Notes: generated by a model from the sequence alone, not told the origin. 64,000 nt of DNA from Candidatus Eisenbergiella merdigallinarum (GCA_019119355.1 DWXE01000026.1:62001-126000), one strand, 5' to 3'; counted from the first letter of the stretch, positions 53,476-62,378 are shown. Program-made: numbers and translations.

Positions 53476-55038
53476 ATGAGAAAGAAACTGGTATCCCTGC
53501 TTTTATCCGTATCGATGATTGCCGCGATGCTGTCCGGCTGCGGCGCTCCGAAGCAGGAGGAAAGCGCCGATGCGGGTCAGCAGAGCGTTTCGGCAGAACA
53601 GGAGGATGCCTCCCCGGAGGATCAGGCGGATGCCGGGGAGGGCGAATATCCGGTCATCCGGATGGGCTATCTGATCGTCGGCGATGTTTCCCTGGAGACG
53701 CAGATCGAAGAGCAGCTGAATGCAATTTTAAGGGAAAAAGCCGGAGCCGAGGTGGATCTGATCGGAATCGAATTCGGAAACCTGGCGACCCAGATGAATC
53801 TGATGCTGACGGGCGGGGACAATTCACTCGACCTTTTCAATTCCTTCTGGTATACATCGGAAAGCAACCTGGTAGCCAACGGACAGGTTATCGCCCTGGA
53901 CGATCTGCTGGAATCGGACGGCGCGGACATCCTGGCGCAGTACGAAGGCTATGAAGAATATCTGGACTGCGCCAGAATCGGGGAAGGGCTGTACGGAATT
54001 CCCAGTATTTATGCCTGGAGCTGTGAAAATCTGTATCTGGTGACTAAAGAAGCGTCTGACGCGGCCGGGATCGACTGGAATGGGGTGAATGATCTGGATA
54101 CCCTGACGGACGCCATGATCAAAATGAAAGAAGCCTCTCCGGATAAATATTTTATTCCCGGTTCCACCCAGACCTACTGGATTCCCAAGGACATCGACTA
54201 CCTGGGAGATACCAACTTTCTGGGAGTCCTGACCGATCCCACCAACAGCACGACGGTGGAAAACTATTATGAATCCGATTATTTCCTCAATTTCCTGGAG
54301 CATGTGCAGCAGTGGAAGGACGCCGGCCTCATCAGTCCGGACCCCATGAGCAATTCCGATGCCACGCTGGTCAATCTGCAGTACGGGATCGTGGATGGAA
54401 CTCCCGGGTATAACTGGGATACGGAAATCGGCAGAAAAAGTTCGGAAGTACAGTACGCTCTGGAGCTGTATGGGACTTCCCTTTCGGAACCGCTTGCAAC
54501 CAGCGGCGATGTTACGACCTACATGTGGCATATCAGCAGCTTCTGCGAGGATCCTGCGGCAGCCATGCGGGTTCTCAACGTGCTGTATTCGGATGCCGAA
54601 GCTGCACAGCTGGTAGGAATGGGGATCGAAGGGGAAAATTATGTTTTGGACGAAAACGGACAGATGGCCTTCCCGGAAGGGAAAACCCTGTGGGATGCCG
54701 GATGGGGATGCGCCGCTTCCGCGCTGTGGCCCAATATTACCCTTTGCGAGAGCTGGTATTATGAGCCCGCCGACCTTTATGACCGGATGCGGGAAAAAAA
54801 TGCGTCAGCGAAGAAATCGCTGGCCCTGGGCTTCCAGTTCGATTCCAGTCCCGTCGCAGATCAGGTGGCGGCCTGTTCCAACATCGTAGCTCAATATTAT
54901 ATGCCCCTGATGTACGCGGAGGCCGATATCGAAACGACGCTTCCTGAATTTCAGGAACAGCTGAAAAGCGCGGGAATCGATGAAATCATCGCCGAAAAGC
55001 AAAGGCAGCTGGATGAGTGGCTGGCTTCGAAGGAATAA
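53476..55038 (+). CDS. Extracellular solute-binding lipoprotein (carbohydrate ABC importer)
   Basis: The 520-residue protein has a lipoprotein signal with lipobox MLSGCG (lipidated C22), an Asp/Glu/Gln-rich linker and a large family 1-type binding fold with GYLIVGDVSLETQIEEQLN and LMLTGGDNSLDLF. The length is typical of LplA/YtcQ-type proteins that work with LplB and LplC, encoded divergently. It should capture the substrate outside the cell. AAAGGAGG precedes the ATG. First gene of the rightward operon. Confidence 0.93.
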   Translation: MRKKLVSLLLSVSMIAAMLSGCGAPKQEESADAGQQSVSAEQEDASPEDQADAGEGEYPVIRMGYLIVGDVSLETQIEEQLNAILREKAGAEVDLIGIEFGNLATQMNLMLTGGDNSLDLFNSFWYTSESNLVANGQVIALDDLLESDGADILAQYEGYEEYLDCARIGEGLYGIPSIYAWSCENLYLVTKEASDAAGIDWNGVNDLDTLTDAMIKMKEASPDKYFIPGSTQTYWIPKDIDYLGDTNFLGVLTDPTNSTTVENYYESDYFLNFLEHVQQWKDAGLISPDPMSNSDATLVNLQYGIVDGTPGYNWDTEIGRKSSEVQYALELYGTSLSEPLATSGDVTTYMWHISSFCEDPAAAMRVLNVLYSDAEAAQLVGMGIEGENYVLDENGQMAFPEGKTLWDAGWGCAASALWPNITLCESWYYEPADLYDRMREKNASAKKSLALGFQFDSSPVADQVAACSNIVAQYYMPLMYAEADIETTLPEFQEQLKSAGIDEIIAEKQRQLDEWLASKE

Positions 55039-55100
55039 GAATTTGCGCGGGGGCGTCGGTTTGTGCGGCGCCCCTGCGGAATGATGGGAGACGATAAAAC

Positions 55101-56300
55101 GTGTCTGAAAATCGAACATTGTGGAACCGTCACTATTTAATGGTTCTGACGATCAATTTTTTAAACGCCTTTTCCTTCTACATGATTTCCAACATATTAT
55201 CCAGCTATCTGGTGGAGATCGGAATCGGCATCGCGCTCGCGGGCTTCGTGGTGGGGCTGTTTTCCATAACCTCTCTGTTTTGCAGGCCGTTTAGCGGCCT
55301 TATGTCGGATCGGGTGAATAATGTGACCCTTTTAAAGTGGAGCAATATTTTGCTGGGAACGGGAATTCTGGGATTCGCCGTCACAACGGATCTTTCTTTG
55401 CTCATCCTTTTTCGGATCATCAATGGGATCGGATTCGCCATCGGCGGTACCGTGCAGATTTCTCTGGCTTCAAAATATATCCCTCCTTCCAGAATGGGAG
55501 AAGGAATCGGATATCTCGGCCTGGGAATGGTGGTGGGCTCCGCAGTGGCCCCAGGGATCGGTCTGGCGATATCGGATCTGATGGGGATGAAACCGGCCTT
55601 TGTGCTGGCAGCCGCGTTGGCAGCCATCGCCTTTTTAATTCTGTGCGGGTTCAGGGAAGAGGGTTGCGGTAAAAGTTTGCCGAAACAAAAGGGAAAAATC
55701 CGTCCCGGCGATCTGATCACCCCTAAAGCCCTGCCCTTTACGGTGATGGCGGGAAGCTATTCTTTGATCAATGGGATCATCGCCTCTTATCTGGTTCTAT
55801 ATGCGCAGGAGCTGGGAATCGGTCAGATCAGCGCTTATTTTACCGTATGCGCCGCAGTGCTGTTTTTGATGAGACCGGTTTCCGGCAAGCTGATGGACAA
55901 AAAGGGAATCCGCCTTCCGGTGATTCCCGGAATGATTCTGACTGCGAGCTCCATGTTTTTGTTGGGGAGAATTTCGACGTTGCCCCTGATTTTGCTCACG
56001 GGCATCATTCGATCTCTGGGGCAGGGAGCCGCGCAGCCGTCACTTCAGGCGGGATGTATTCAGAAGGTGGGCCTGGAACAGAGCGGCGTGGCAACCAGTA
56101 CATACTATTTGGGCGGGGATATCTGTCAGGGACTGGGCCCCATGGCGGGCGGCCTGATCGTGGGACAGCTGGCCGGCCTTGCCGGATACAGGGTTCTATT
56201 CGATCTGTGCGGGATCATCATGCTCTGCGCGCTGATATTCTTTTGCTTTTATACGGGAGAAAAAAGATGGAGAAAAACGAATTCCAGCTGGAGAGGATAA
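55101..56300 (+). CDS. MFS transporter
   Basis: The 399-residue protein has twelve predicted helices. Loop 2-3 carries RPFSGLMSDRVNN, the MFS motif A equivalent, repeated in the second half as RPVSGKLMDKKGIRLPV. It belongs to the drug/arabinose-efflux-like group. The start is GTG 55101 with GGGAG about eleven bases upstream; the next in-frame ATG (55141) has no ribosome site. Its end overlaps the following gene by 34 bases. Within the locus it could export a released acyl acid or sugar. Confidence 0.85.
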   Translation: MSENRTLWNRHYLMVLTINFLNAFSFYMISNILSSYLVEIGIGIALAGFVVGLFSITSLFCRPFSGLMSDRVNNVTLLKWSNILLGTGILGFAVTTDLSLLILFRIINGIGFAIGGTVQISLASKYIPPSRMGEGIGYLGLGMVVGSAVAPGIGLAISDLMGMKPAFVLAAALAAIAFLILCGFREEGCGKSLPKQKGKIRPGDLITPKALPFTVMAGSYSLINGIIASYLVLYAQELGIGQISAYFTVCAAVLFLMRPVSGKLMDKKGIRLPVIPGMILTASSMFLLGRISTLPLILLTGIIRSLGQGAAQPSLQAGCIQKVGLEQSGVATSTYYLGGDICQGLGPMAGGLIVGQLAGLAGYRVLFDLCGIIMLCALIFFCFYTGEKRWRKTNSSWRG

Positions 56301-57802
56301 GCCCGGAATGCGCCGGGATCTCCAGCGGTCAGGTGGAAACCTGCATCAGGAGGCTGATGCACGGACGGACGAATATGAATGGATTTATGGCTGCCAGAAA
56401 CGGAAAGGTCTTCGCGGAAACCTGGTGGCATCCCTATGGACCGCGGCTGGTACACAGCAATCATTCTTTTGGAAAGAGCTATACGGCCACAGCCATCGGC
56501 ATCGCGCTGAAAGAAAAAAAACTGTCTTTGGAAGAACGGATGGTGGATCTGTTTTCCGGAGAAATCGCAGAGAGAGGAATTCATGTTACGGATTTTATGC
56601 GAAGGGTGACGATACGCCATGTCCTGACCATGAGCAGCGGACATGAAAAGCATCCTCCCGTAACGCAGGACTGGATCGGTGACTACTTCAGAACGCCGGT
56701 GGTGTATGAACCGGGCACCCGGTTTCTGTACAATTCCTCCGGTTCCTTTCTGCTGGGAGCAGTCCTTCTAAAAAAAACGGGAGAAAATCTGAAAGAATAC
56801 CTGACGCCGCGGCTGTTCGAAAAAATCGGAATCGACGGCGAACGGTTCGTATGGCTGAAATTCGGCAACGGGATCGATGCGGAGCCCGGGACCTTTGCCA
56901 CCACGGAAGACAATCTCAGGCTGGCCATGCTCTATTGCAATATGGGGAACTGGAGAGGGGAACAGATCCTCGATCCGGATTTTGTGAAAGACGCCCTGAG
57001 CGTTCAAACCCCGAATCCCGATGCGCCGGAGCAAAGGGACGGAAGATGTGGATACGGCTATCAGCTCTGGGCCTGCAGCAGGCCCGGCGTGTATCGATTT
57101 GATGGCGGACAGGGGCAATACGGGATTATCTGGCCGAAAAAGGGGGTTGTTGTATCCATCCACGAAGGGGCAATGATGCCATATGGCCCTCAGGAAACCC
57201 TGGATACGGTCTACGAATGTCTATTGGATCACGTTCAGGACGATCCGATTCCGGAGGATGAAAAGGCATGGGAAAAGCTCCGTAAGATGCAGGACCGGAT
57301 GGCCGTTCCGGCGGATGAAGCCAATGCCCTCCGGATCGGGGAGGATTTTAGCGGGACGTACAGAATCGTGGAAGGGGAAGCGGATCCATGGATGTCCGTT
57401 GCGCCTCCCGGAGGAGAAGATTTCTTCCGCCTGTTTCGAACAGGATACAGGAATGGGGGAATGCAGGAATTCGAGCTGCGTACAGGGGAACATGAATGTG
57501 TCCTGACGGTGGACAAAAAATTTGTTTTTACCGCTTCCATGGATGGGGTCTGGAGAAGAAGGGAGACTGAAACCGTGTTCCCCGGCCTGTGCGCGTACTG
57601 CGCCACGGCCCGTTTCCTGAACGCGGACACGCTGGAAATCGAGCTGCACTGGCTCAACAGCTGGGCGGAAACCAGAATTCGGTTTGAACGCCGGCAGCAG
57701 GGCAGGCTGTATCTGACAACGATGAAGCTGCGGCTGAACGAAGAGGACAACTGGCTGGTACGACATGCCAGGGCAGAAATCCTTTCCGGCGCCGCGGATT
57801 GA
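56267..57802 (+). CDS. Serine hydrolase, beta-lactamase fold, with C-terminal extra domain
   Basis: The 511-residue protein has the SxxK motif S67-F-G-K70 in HSNHSFGKSYTATAIG, RHVLTMSSGHEKHP, a Tyr motif in RFLYNSSGSFLLGAV and GGQGQYGIIWPKKG as the third motif. Residues 1-370 are the hydrolase; the remaining 140 form a beta-rich domain as in some EstB-like or D-aminopeptidase relatives. No signal peptide. ATG 56267, preceded by GGGAGAAA, lies within the MFS gene. It is a paralogue-level partner of the gene at 42353. Confidence 0.88.
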   Translation: MEKNEFQLERISPECAGISSGQVETCIRRLMHGRTNMNGFMAARNGKVFAETWWHPYGPRLVHSNHSFGKSYTATAIGIALKEKKLSLEERMVDLFSGEIAERGIHVTDFMRRVTIRHVLTMSSGHEKHPPVTQDWIGDYFRTPVVYEPGTRFLYNSSGSFLLGAVLLKKTGENLKEYLTPRLFEKIGIDGERFVWLKFGNGIDAEPGTFATTEDNLRLAMLYCNMGNWRGEQILDPDFVKDALSVQTPNPDAPEQRDGRCGYGYQLWACSRPGVYRFDGGQGQYGIIWPKKGVVVSIHEGAMMPYGPQETLDTVYECLLDHVQDDPIPEDEKAWEKLRKMQDRMAVPADEANALRIGEDFSGTYRIVEGEADPWMSVAPPGGEDFFRLFRTGYRNGGMQEFELRTGEHECVLTVDKKFVFTASMDGVWRRRETETVFPGLCAYCATARFLNADTLEIELHWLNSWAETRIRFERRQQGRLYLTTMKLRLNEEDNWLVRHARAEILSGAAD

Positions 57803-57811
57803 GAGGGAAAA

Positions 57812-59335
57812 ATGAAACGAAGAGAGAAAAAACAGATCGTCATATTGCCGGGAGAACCCAACGACGCCAACCGGGAATACCTTCCGGAAGCCATTCGGGG
57901 AAGCGATATGGTAGTCAACGAAAACGGAAATAACTCGCAGGTTTATCCCGCCCGGCTGAAAGAATACAGAGGGTATCTGGCGGACGGGCTGGAGGATGTG
58001 TGGTATGAATATGTGCCTTCTACTTATCGGCCGGATCAGAAGACCCCTCTGGTCGTGTCCATGCACGGAGGGCTGATGACGGGATGGGGACAGGCTGTTT
58101 ATACGTCCTGGACCCTGGTGGCTGAACGGGAAGGTTTCATCGTCGTATTTCCAAACGCTCATGCCAACCGGATGTGGATGATCGAGTGCGATCCGGAGAA
58201 GATGGACCTGATGATAAGGGGAATGCCCGGAGTGCCGCCGCTGAATCCGCCGATGGGTTCCGTAGAAGAATATCACGACGTAAAGGCCGTGGCGGCGCTG
58301 ATCGCCCTGATGCAGGAAAAATACAGGATCGACGAAGGCAGGATCTTCATGCAGGGAATGTCCATGGGAAACGCCATGACCAGCCAGTTCGCCCGATATC
58401 TCGGACATCTTCTGGCAGGCGCCGCGGGATCGGGCTGTCCTACCAGCCTGAATCTTTTGTTTGACAGAGAGGGAAATCCCGTCAACCGCGGAGGGGCCAT
58501 GGACATCTGGCAATCCCGGCTGGAATGGGATCGTGTGCCTCCTCATTATGGGGCGGACGATCATGATACGGTTCTGGGAAACTGTCTTTACTGGAACCGG
58601 ATCAACGGATGCAGAGGGCTTCCCCAAATCAGAATAGAGCGGGAAGACAACTACGCGTTCTGGTCGGGAGACCGGGCGGACACGGTATTGCGGGACGTCA
58701 AAAACCGGGATCACGGTCAGACCTTCGATGACGCGCAATGGGTGTGGGATTATCTGTTTTCTGGAACAAGAAAAGAAAAGGACGGGACCATCACCCATGA
58801 AAAATCCATTCTGGAAAGAACGGGGGACAGCTTCGCCATCGCTGTGACTGCAGGAGAGAGCAGAGCCTGGGTCAGCGGCAGGGTGGAAGAAATGGGAGAA
58901 AAGGCGATTCTATGGCAAAAGCTGAAATATCACGGCCTGAACGGAGATTCCATCGTGCGGGGAGAATATTTCTGCGTACCCCTGATTTTTCTTGCCGATA
59001 TTTTTAAGGCGGAATACCGGGAAGAAAAAGAGGGGAAGATGGTTTTTCTGAACATGCCGGACGGAAAAACGTTGCAGTTCGCAAGAGGGAGCATCGGCTG
59101 CGTGATAGACAATCGGGTGGAAAGCATGCTGTGCGAGGCGCTGTACAGGAATCGGAAACTTTTTGTCTCTCTGGAATGGTTCTGCACCAGAATTTGCGGA
59201 CTGCGCATTTCGTCCTGCGAACAGGTTCTGTATGTCACGGACCACGATGCGCAGATTTCCAGATATATGGCTTGGCTGCTGAAGGACATTCTGAAAGGAA
59301 CAGCCCTGCCGGAACAGGAAACGGGACGTGCATGA
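57812..59335 (+). CDS. PHB-depolymerase-like esterase with copper-amine-oxidase-type C-terminal domain
   Basis: The 507-residue protein has an alpha/beta-hydrolase domain of the LpqC/PHB depolymerase group: PLVVSMHGGLMTGWGQ, nucleophile elbow MQGMSMGNAMT with S184, and NRDHGQTFDDAQWVWDYL with the catalytic His. From about residue 370, ERTGDSFAIAVTAG leads into two repeats (EYFCVPLIFLADIFKAEY and RKLFVSLEWFCTRICGL) like the copper amine oxidase N-terminal (stalk) domain usually found on secreted proteins. No signal peptide is seen. It starts nine bases after the previous gene. Confidence 0.8.
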   Translation: MKRREKKQIVILPGEPNDANREYLPEAIRGSDMVVNENGNNSQVYPARLKEYRGYLADGLEDVWYEYVPSTYRPDQKTPLVVSMHGGLMTGWGQAVYTSWTLVAEREGFIVVFPNAHANRMWMIECDPEKMDLMIRGMPGVPPLNPPMGSVEEYHDVKAVAALIALMQEKYRIDEGRIFMQGMSMGNAMTSQFARYLGHLLAGAAGSGCPTSLNLLFDREGNPVNRGGAMDIWQSRLEWDRVPPHYGADDHDTVLGNCLYWNRINGCRGLPQIRIEREDNYAFWSGDRADTVLRDVKNRDHGQTFDDAQWVWDYLFSGTRKEKDGTITHEKSILERTGDSFAIAVTAGESRAWVSGRVEEMGEKAILWQKLKYHGLNGDSIVRGEYFCVPLIFLADIFKAEYREEKEGKMVFLNMPDGKTLQFARGSIGCVIDNRVESMLCEALYRNRKLFVSLEWFCTRICGLRISSCEQVLYVTDHDAQISRYMAWLLKDILKGTALPEQETGRA

Positions 59336-59347
59336 CAGGAGGAAAAC

Positions 59348-60196
59348 ATGGCACTTCATAAAATCATCTACCATTCAGAGCAGTTGAATATGAAAATGGG
59401 AGTCAATGTGATTATTCCGGAAAATAAGTGGGGCTATTCCCTGGCTGACAGACCTTTCGGATATAAATATCCGGTTCTGTGGCTGCTGTGCGGCGGAGGG
59501 TTCGACTATTCCGACTGGCAGCGCTATACGGCGGTGGAATTGTTCGCCGCGCAGGAAGGGATAGCGGTCGTGATGCCCAGCGCCTATTATTCCGGATATA
59601 TGGATACGGTTCATGGAGATTACCGCTATTTTTCCCAGATCACCACGGAACTTCCTCCCTTTTTGCGCAGTCTGTTTCCCCTGTCGAAGGAGCGGGAGGA
59701 TAACTTCGTGGCGGGGTTTTCCATGGGAGGATACGGGAGCTTTAAATGGGCCATGCAGCAGCCGGAAATGTTTGCGGCCTGCGGCGTATTTTCGGGCCCT
59801 GTGGGCATCGTTCCGCAAACTCCGGTAAAACTTGAAATCGATCAGATCGGACTGCGGGAAAATGAAACTGATCCTGCGCCGGAAGCGTTCCGGACCATGC
59901 TGGCGGCCTTCGGCTCCGCGAAGGACAGACGCAATACGCCGGACGATAACCTGTATATGCTAAAGCAGCATCTGAAGAAAGGGACGAGGCTGCCGCTGTT
60001 TTACATTTCCACCGGGCGGGAAGATGCGGTAGCGGTGGATAACTATCAACATGCGGATACGATGCACGAAATGGGGCTGGACTTCGTCGACATCCGGGAT
60101 CATGGAAAGCATAACTGGGAGTACTGCAACCGGAAAATCGAAGAATTCATCCGCTGGATTCCCCTGAAAAACACGTTCAAAATGGAGGAAGAATGA
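59348..60196 (+). CDS. EstA-type alpha/beta hydrolase (esterase)
   Basis: The 282-residue protein is a paralogue of the esterase at 47917: oxyanion region VLWLLCGGGFDYSDW, nucleophile elbow AGFSMGGYGSFKWA with S125, acid Asp in STGREDAVAVDNY and catalytic His in DHGKHNWEYCN. It is cytoplasmic. AGGAGG precedes the ATG, 12 bases after the previous gene. It overlaps the next gene by four bases (ATGA). Confidence 0.88.
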   Translation: MALHKIIYHSEQLNMKMGVNVIIPENKWGYSLADRPFGYKYPVLWLLCGGGFDYSDWQRYTAVELFAAQEGIAVVMPSAYYSGYMDTVHGDYRYFSQITTELPPFLRSLFPLSKEREDNFVAGFSMGGYGSFKWAMQQPEMFAACGVFSGPVGIVPQTPVKLEIDQIGLRENETDPAPEAFRTMLAAFGSAKDRRNTPDDNLYMLKQHLKKGTRLPLFYISTGREDAVAVDNYQHADTMHEMGLDFVDIRDHGKHNWEYCNRKIEEFIRWIPLKNTFKMEEE

Positions 60197-60924
60197 TGGC
60201 ATATATAGAAGTCAACGCGCTGTCCGTCTGCCTGTCGGGCACTTTTGAAGCCTGCATCTTCGCGCCGGAGCCAAAGGCTTTGCAGGAAGGAAATTCGTTT
60301 CCGGTTGTCTGGTATATCCATGAGGACGGGGATTCTCCGTACGGGTTGCTTCGGCATACGGATATTCTGGAAAAACTGGCGGTGGAAGAAAGGCTGTTCG
60401 TCATCGCGCCGGCAGCGGGGCATTCTCTGTGTACGGATATGGCCTGGGGAACGAAAAACGAGACGTTTTTGTCCGGGGAATGCGTTGAAATTTTCCGTTT
60501 CCTGTATCCTCTGAGCAGGGATCCGCAGAAAAATACCGTTGTCGGTATCGGAACGGGAGCGTATGGCGCATGCAAGCTGGCGTTGAATCATCCGGAAGTA
60601 TTTGGCAGGGGAGTTGCGATAGAAGGAAGGCTGGATCCGGTAAAAGGGGGATTTCCCTGCCAGTCCCGGGCCTCTCTGGAAGCCGTTTTTGGGGATCCGG
60701 AAGCGGTGGCAGGGAGCAGGAACGACCTGTTTTGGTCGGCAGGGGAATCCGGCGGAAATCTGACGCTGCTGTGCGGCAGGAATTCCGACGCCTATCCGGA
60801 AAACGAAAGGCTCGCCCGCATGAGTCCCAGGATCGTTCTCAGGACCGCGGAGGAAGGGAACGATGAAAGATCCTTTGTGGAACGGCAGCTGGAAGCGCTG
60901 GCTGAGCGGCTACGACAAAAATAA
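60193..60924 (+). CDS. EstA-like protein lacking the catalytic triad
   Basis: The 243-residue protein aligns with the two EstA-type paralogues nearby (PVVWYIHEDGD, VIAPAAGH, LYPLSRD, ALNHPEVFGRGVAIEG). The nucleophile elbow is VGIGTGAYGACKLA, so Thr (T121) stands where the others have Ser. It ends about 40 residues early, without the GHEW or KHNW catalytic His. GRNSDAY is the only trace of the acid region. The frame is open and translation is coupled to the active paralogue, suggesting a retained non-catalytic partner or regulator. Confidence 0.7.
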   Translation: MMAYIEVNALSVCLSGTFEACIFAPEPKALQEGNSFPVVWYIHEDGDSPYGLLRHTDILEKLAVEERLFVIAPAAGHSLCTDMAWGTKNETFLSGECVEIFRFLYPLSRDPQKNTVVGIGTGAYGACKLALNHPEVFGRGVAIEGRLDPVKGGFPCQSRASLEAVFGDPEAVAGSRNDLFWSAGESGGNLTLLCGRNSDAYPENERLARMSPRIVLRTAEEGNDERSFVERQLEALAERLRQK

Positions 60925-60929
60925 AAACC

Positions 60930-60976
60930 GGGGGCAGGCACGGCTCGCGTCTCGCATGAGCCATACCTGCCCCTGA
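60930..60976 (-). terminator. Terminator of the DtxR-family regulator operon (possibly bidirectional)
   Basis: CAGGGGCAGG...CCTGCCCC with an inner GGCTC/GAGCC stem; reading leftward it is followed by a T-rich run. It also follows the convergent esterase operon by a few bases. Confidence 0.75.
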
Positions 60977-61008
60977 ATGTTTGGAAAATCAAAATGGATG
61001 ATTCAGCG

Positions 61009-61380
61009 TCATTCGGCAAACTGTCGGACGTGATCCTTGATGGCGGCGAAGCTCTCCGGGCTGATCACATGTTCCATCCGGCAGGCATCCCTGGCGGCGA
61101 TGGCCGGATCGACGCCCAGCCGGATGAGCCATTTCGACAGAAGTTCGTGCCGTTCGTAGATCATCTCGGCGATCTGCCGCCCGCTGTCCGTCAGGTAGAT
61201 GAATCCTTCCCGGGTCACCGTGATGTGGTTCTTTTCCCGGAGATTCTTCATGGCGACGCTGACGCTGGACTTTTTGAATCCCATTTCTTCCGCGATGTCC
61301 ACGGATCTGACCACAGGGTGACTTTTGCTCAGGATCAGTATCGTTTCCAGATAATTTTCCGCAGATTCGTTTACGACCAT
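61009..61380 (-). CDS. DtxR/MntR-family metal-dependent regulator
   Basis: The 123-residue protein has the DtxR winged helix (SAENYLETILIL, VRSVDIAEEMGFKKSSVSVA, ITVTREGFIYLTDSGRQIA) and dimerisation/metal-site helices with ERHELLSKWL, DPAIAARDACRMEHVISPES. The Glu-x-x-x-Glu/His pattern includes the conserved metal ligands, and the C-terminal SH3 domain is absent, as in MntR or TroR-like members. ATG 61380 has AAAGGGA upstream; a GTG at 61398 overlaps the oxidoreductase stop as GTGA. It may serve the palindrome at 40949, by inference. Confidence 0.88.
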   Translation of the reverse strand: MVVNESAENYLETILILSKSHPVVRSVDIAEEMGFKKSSVSVAMKNLREKNHITVTREGFIYLTDSGRQIAEMIYERHELLSKWLIRLGVDPAIAARDACRMEHVISPESFAAIKDHVRQFAE

Positions 61381-61394
61381 TTCATTTGTCCCTT

Positions 61395-62378
61395 TCACAG
61401 CTTTTCGATTTCATCCGGATATTTGACGCCGAACTGGGCGCGCAGGTCATCCATCCACTCCATCATGCGGACCGTCTCAGCGTGAGGCATCAGAGGGCAT
61501 TCCACGCCGCCCGCGTCCAGCGCGCGGATGCAGGCCTCCACCTCGTACTCGTAGCCTGAAATACACTTTGGAGCGCGATAGGAGGCGATGAGGATGCGAT
61601 CCCTGTTGTATACGCGGAGCTCCTCCGGGCAGTTGATGTTGACGATCTCCAGCATGCCGTTGTCGCAGTCGATGACGCCCCTGCGGTCGCTCATTCCCTG
61701 CATGGTGGCGTTGAGCACGGCCATCCGGCCGTCCGCGTACTGCAGGGTGATGGAATCCTGGCTGTCCACTCCTTTATCCGTCAAAACGGCGGTGCCTTTG
61801 ATGGAGACGGGATCATTCCCGAAAACCATGGCGGCGAAATTCAGAGGGTAGACGCCCACGTCCAGAAGGGCGCCGCCGGCCAGGGAGGGCTCCTTTAAGC
61901 GCTCCACATGGCTGATCATATATCCCAGGTTGGCGGTCAGCAGCCAGGGCTTTCCGACGATGCCGCTGCGCAGCACTTCGTTGATGGTGCCCCGCATGGG
62001 TACGAATCTGGTCCACATGGCTTCCGTGAGAAGGAGGCGTTTCTCTTCTGCGATGCGAAACAGTTCTCTGGCCTGGGCCGCGTTGACGGTGAAGGCCTTT
62101 TCGCAGAGGACGTGCTTGCCGTGCTCCAGGCAGAGCCTGGCGTGGGAATAGTGATGGGAGTGGGGCGTCGCGATGTAGACCAGATCCACGCCCGGGTCCG
62201 CGAGCATTTCCTCATAGGATCCGTAAGCCTTCTTCACACCCCATTTTGCGGCGAACTCGCGCGCTTTATTCAGATCGCGGCTGGCTACCGCGAAGTTGCA
62301 GGCAGAAGTCATCTGCGAGATGGTTTTGGCCATGGCGGAAGCGATGCCGCCGGCCCCCAGAATACCAACCTTTAACAT
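61395..62378 (-). CDS. Gfo/Idh/MocA family oxidoreductase
   Basis: The 327-residue protein has the Rossmann motif VGILGAGGIASAMAKTI, DLVYIATPHSHHYSHA, CEKAFTVNAAQA (the EKP-type motif, here EKA) and a C-terminal alpha/beta domain. It is expected to oxidise or isomerise a sugar or polyol with NAD(P). The usual EKP Lys is retained, Pro replaced by Ala. ATG 62378 is six bases after GGAGGG; ATG 62384 abuts that site. Translation continues into the DtxR-type gene. Confidence 0.88.
   Translation of the reverse strand: MLKVGILGAGGIASAMAKTISQMTSACNFAVASRDLNKAREFAAKWGVKKAYGSYEEMLADPGVDLVYIATPHSHHYSHARLCLEHGKHVLCEKAFTVNAAQARELFRIAEEKRLLLTEAMWTRFVPMRGTINEVLRSGIVGKPWLLTANLGYMISHVERLKEPSLAGGALLDVGVYPLNFAAMVFGNDPVSIKGTAVLTDKGVDSQDSITLQYADGRMAVLNATMQGMSDRRGVIDCDNGMLEIVNINCPEELRVYNRDRILIASYRAPKCISGYEYEVEACIRALDAGGVECPLMPHAETVRMMEWMDDLRAQFGVKYPDEIEKL

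Noticed and set aside
55847-56266. N-terminal extension of the serine hydrolase at 56267
   Set aside because: The extension is an out-of-frame reading of the MFS gene; the hydrolase has its own ribosome site and ATG.
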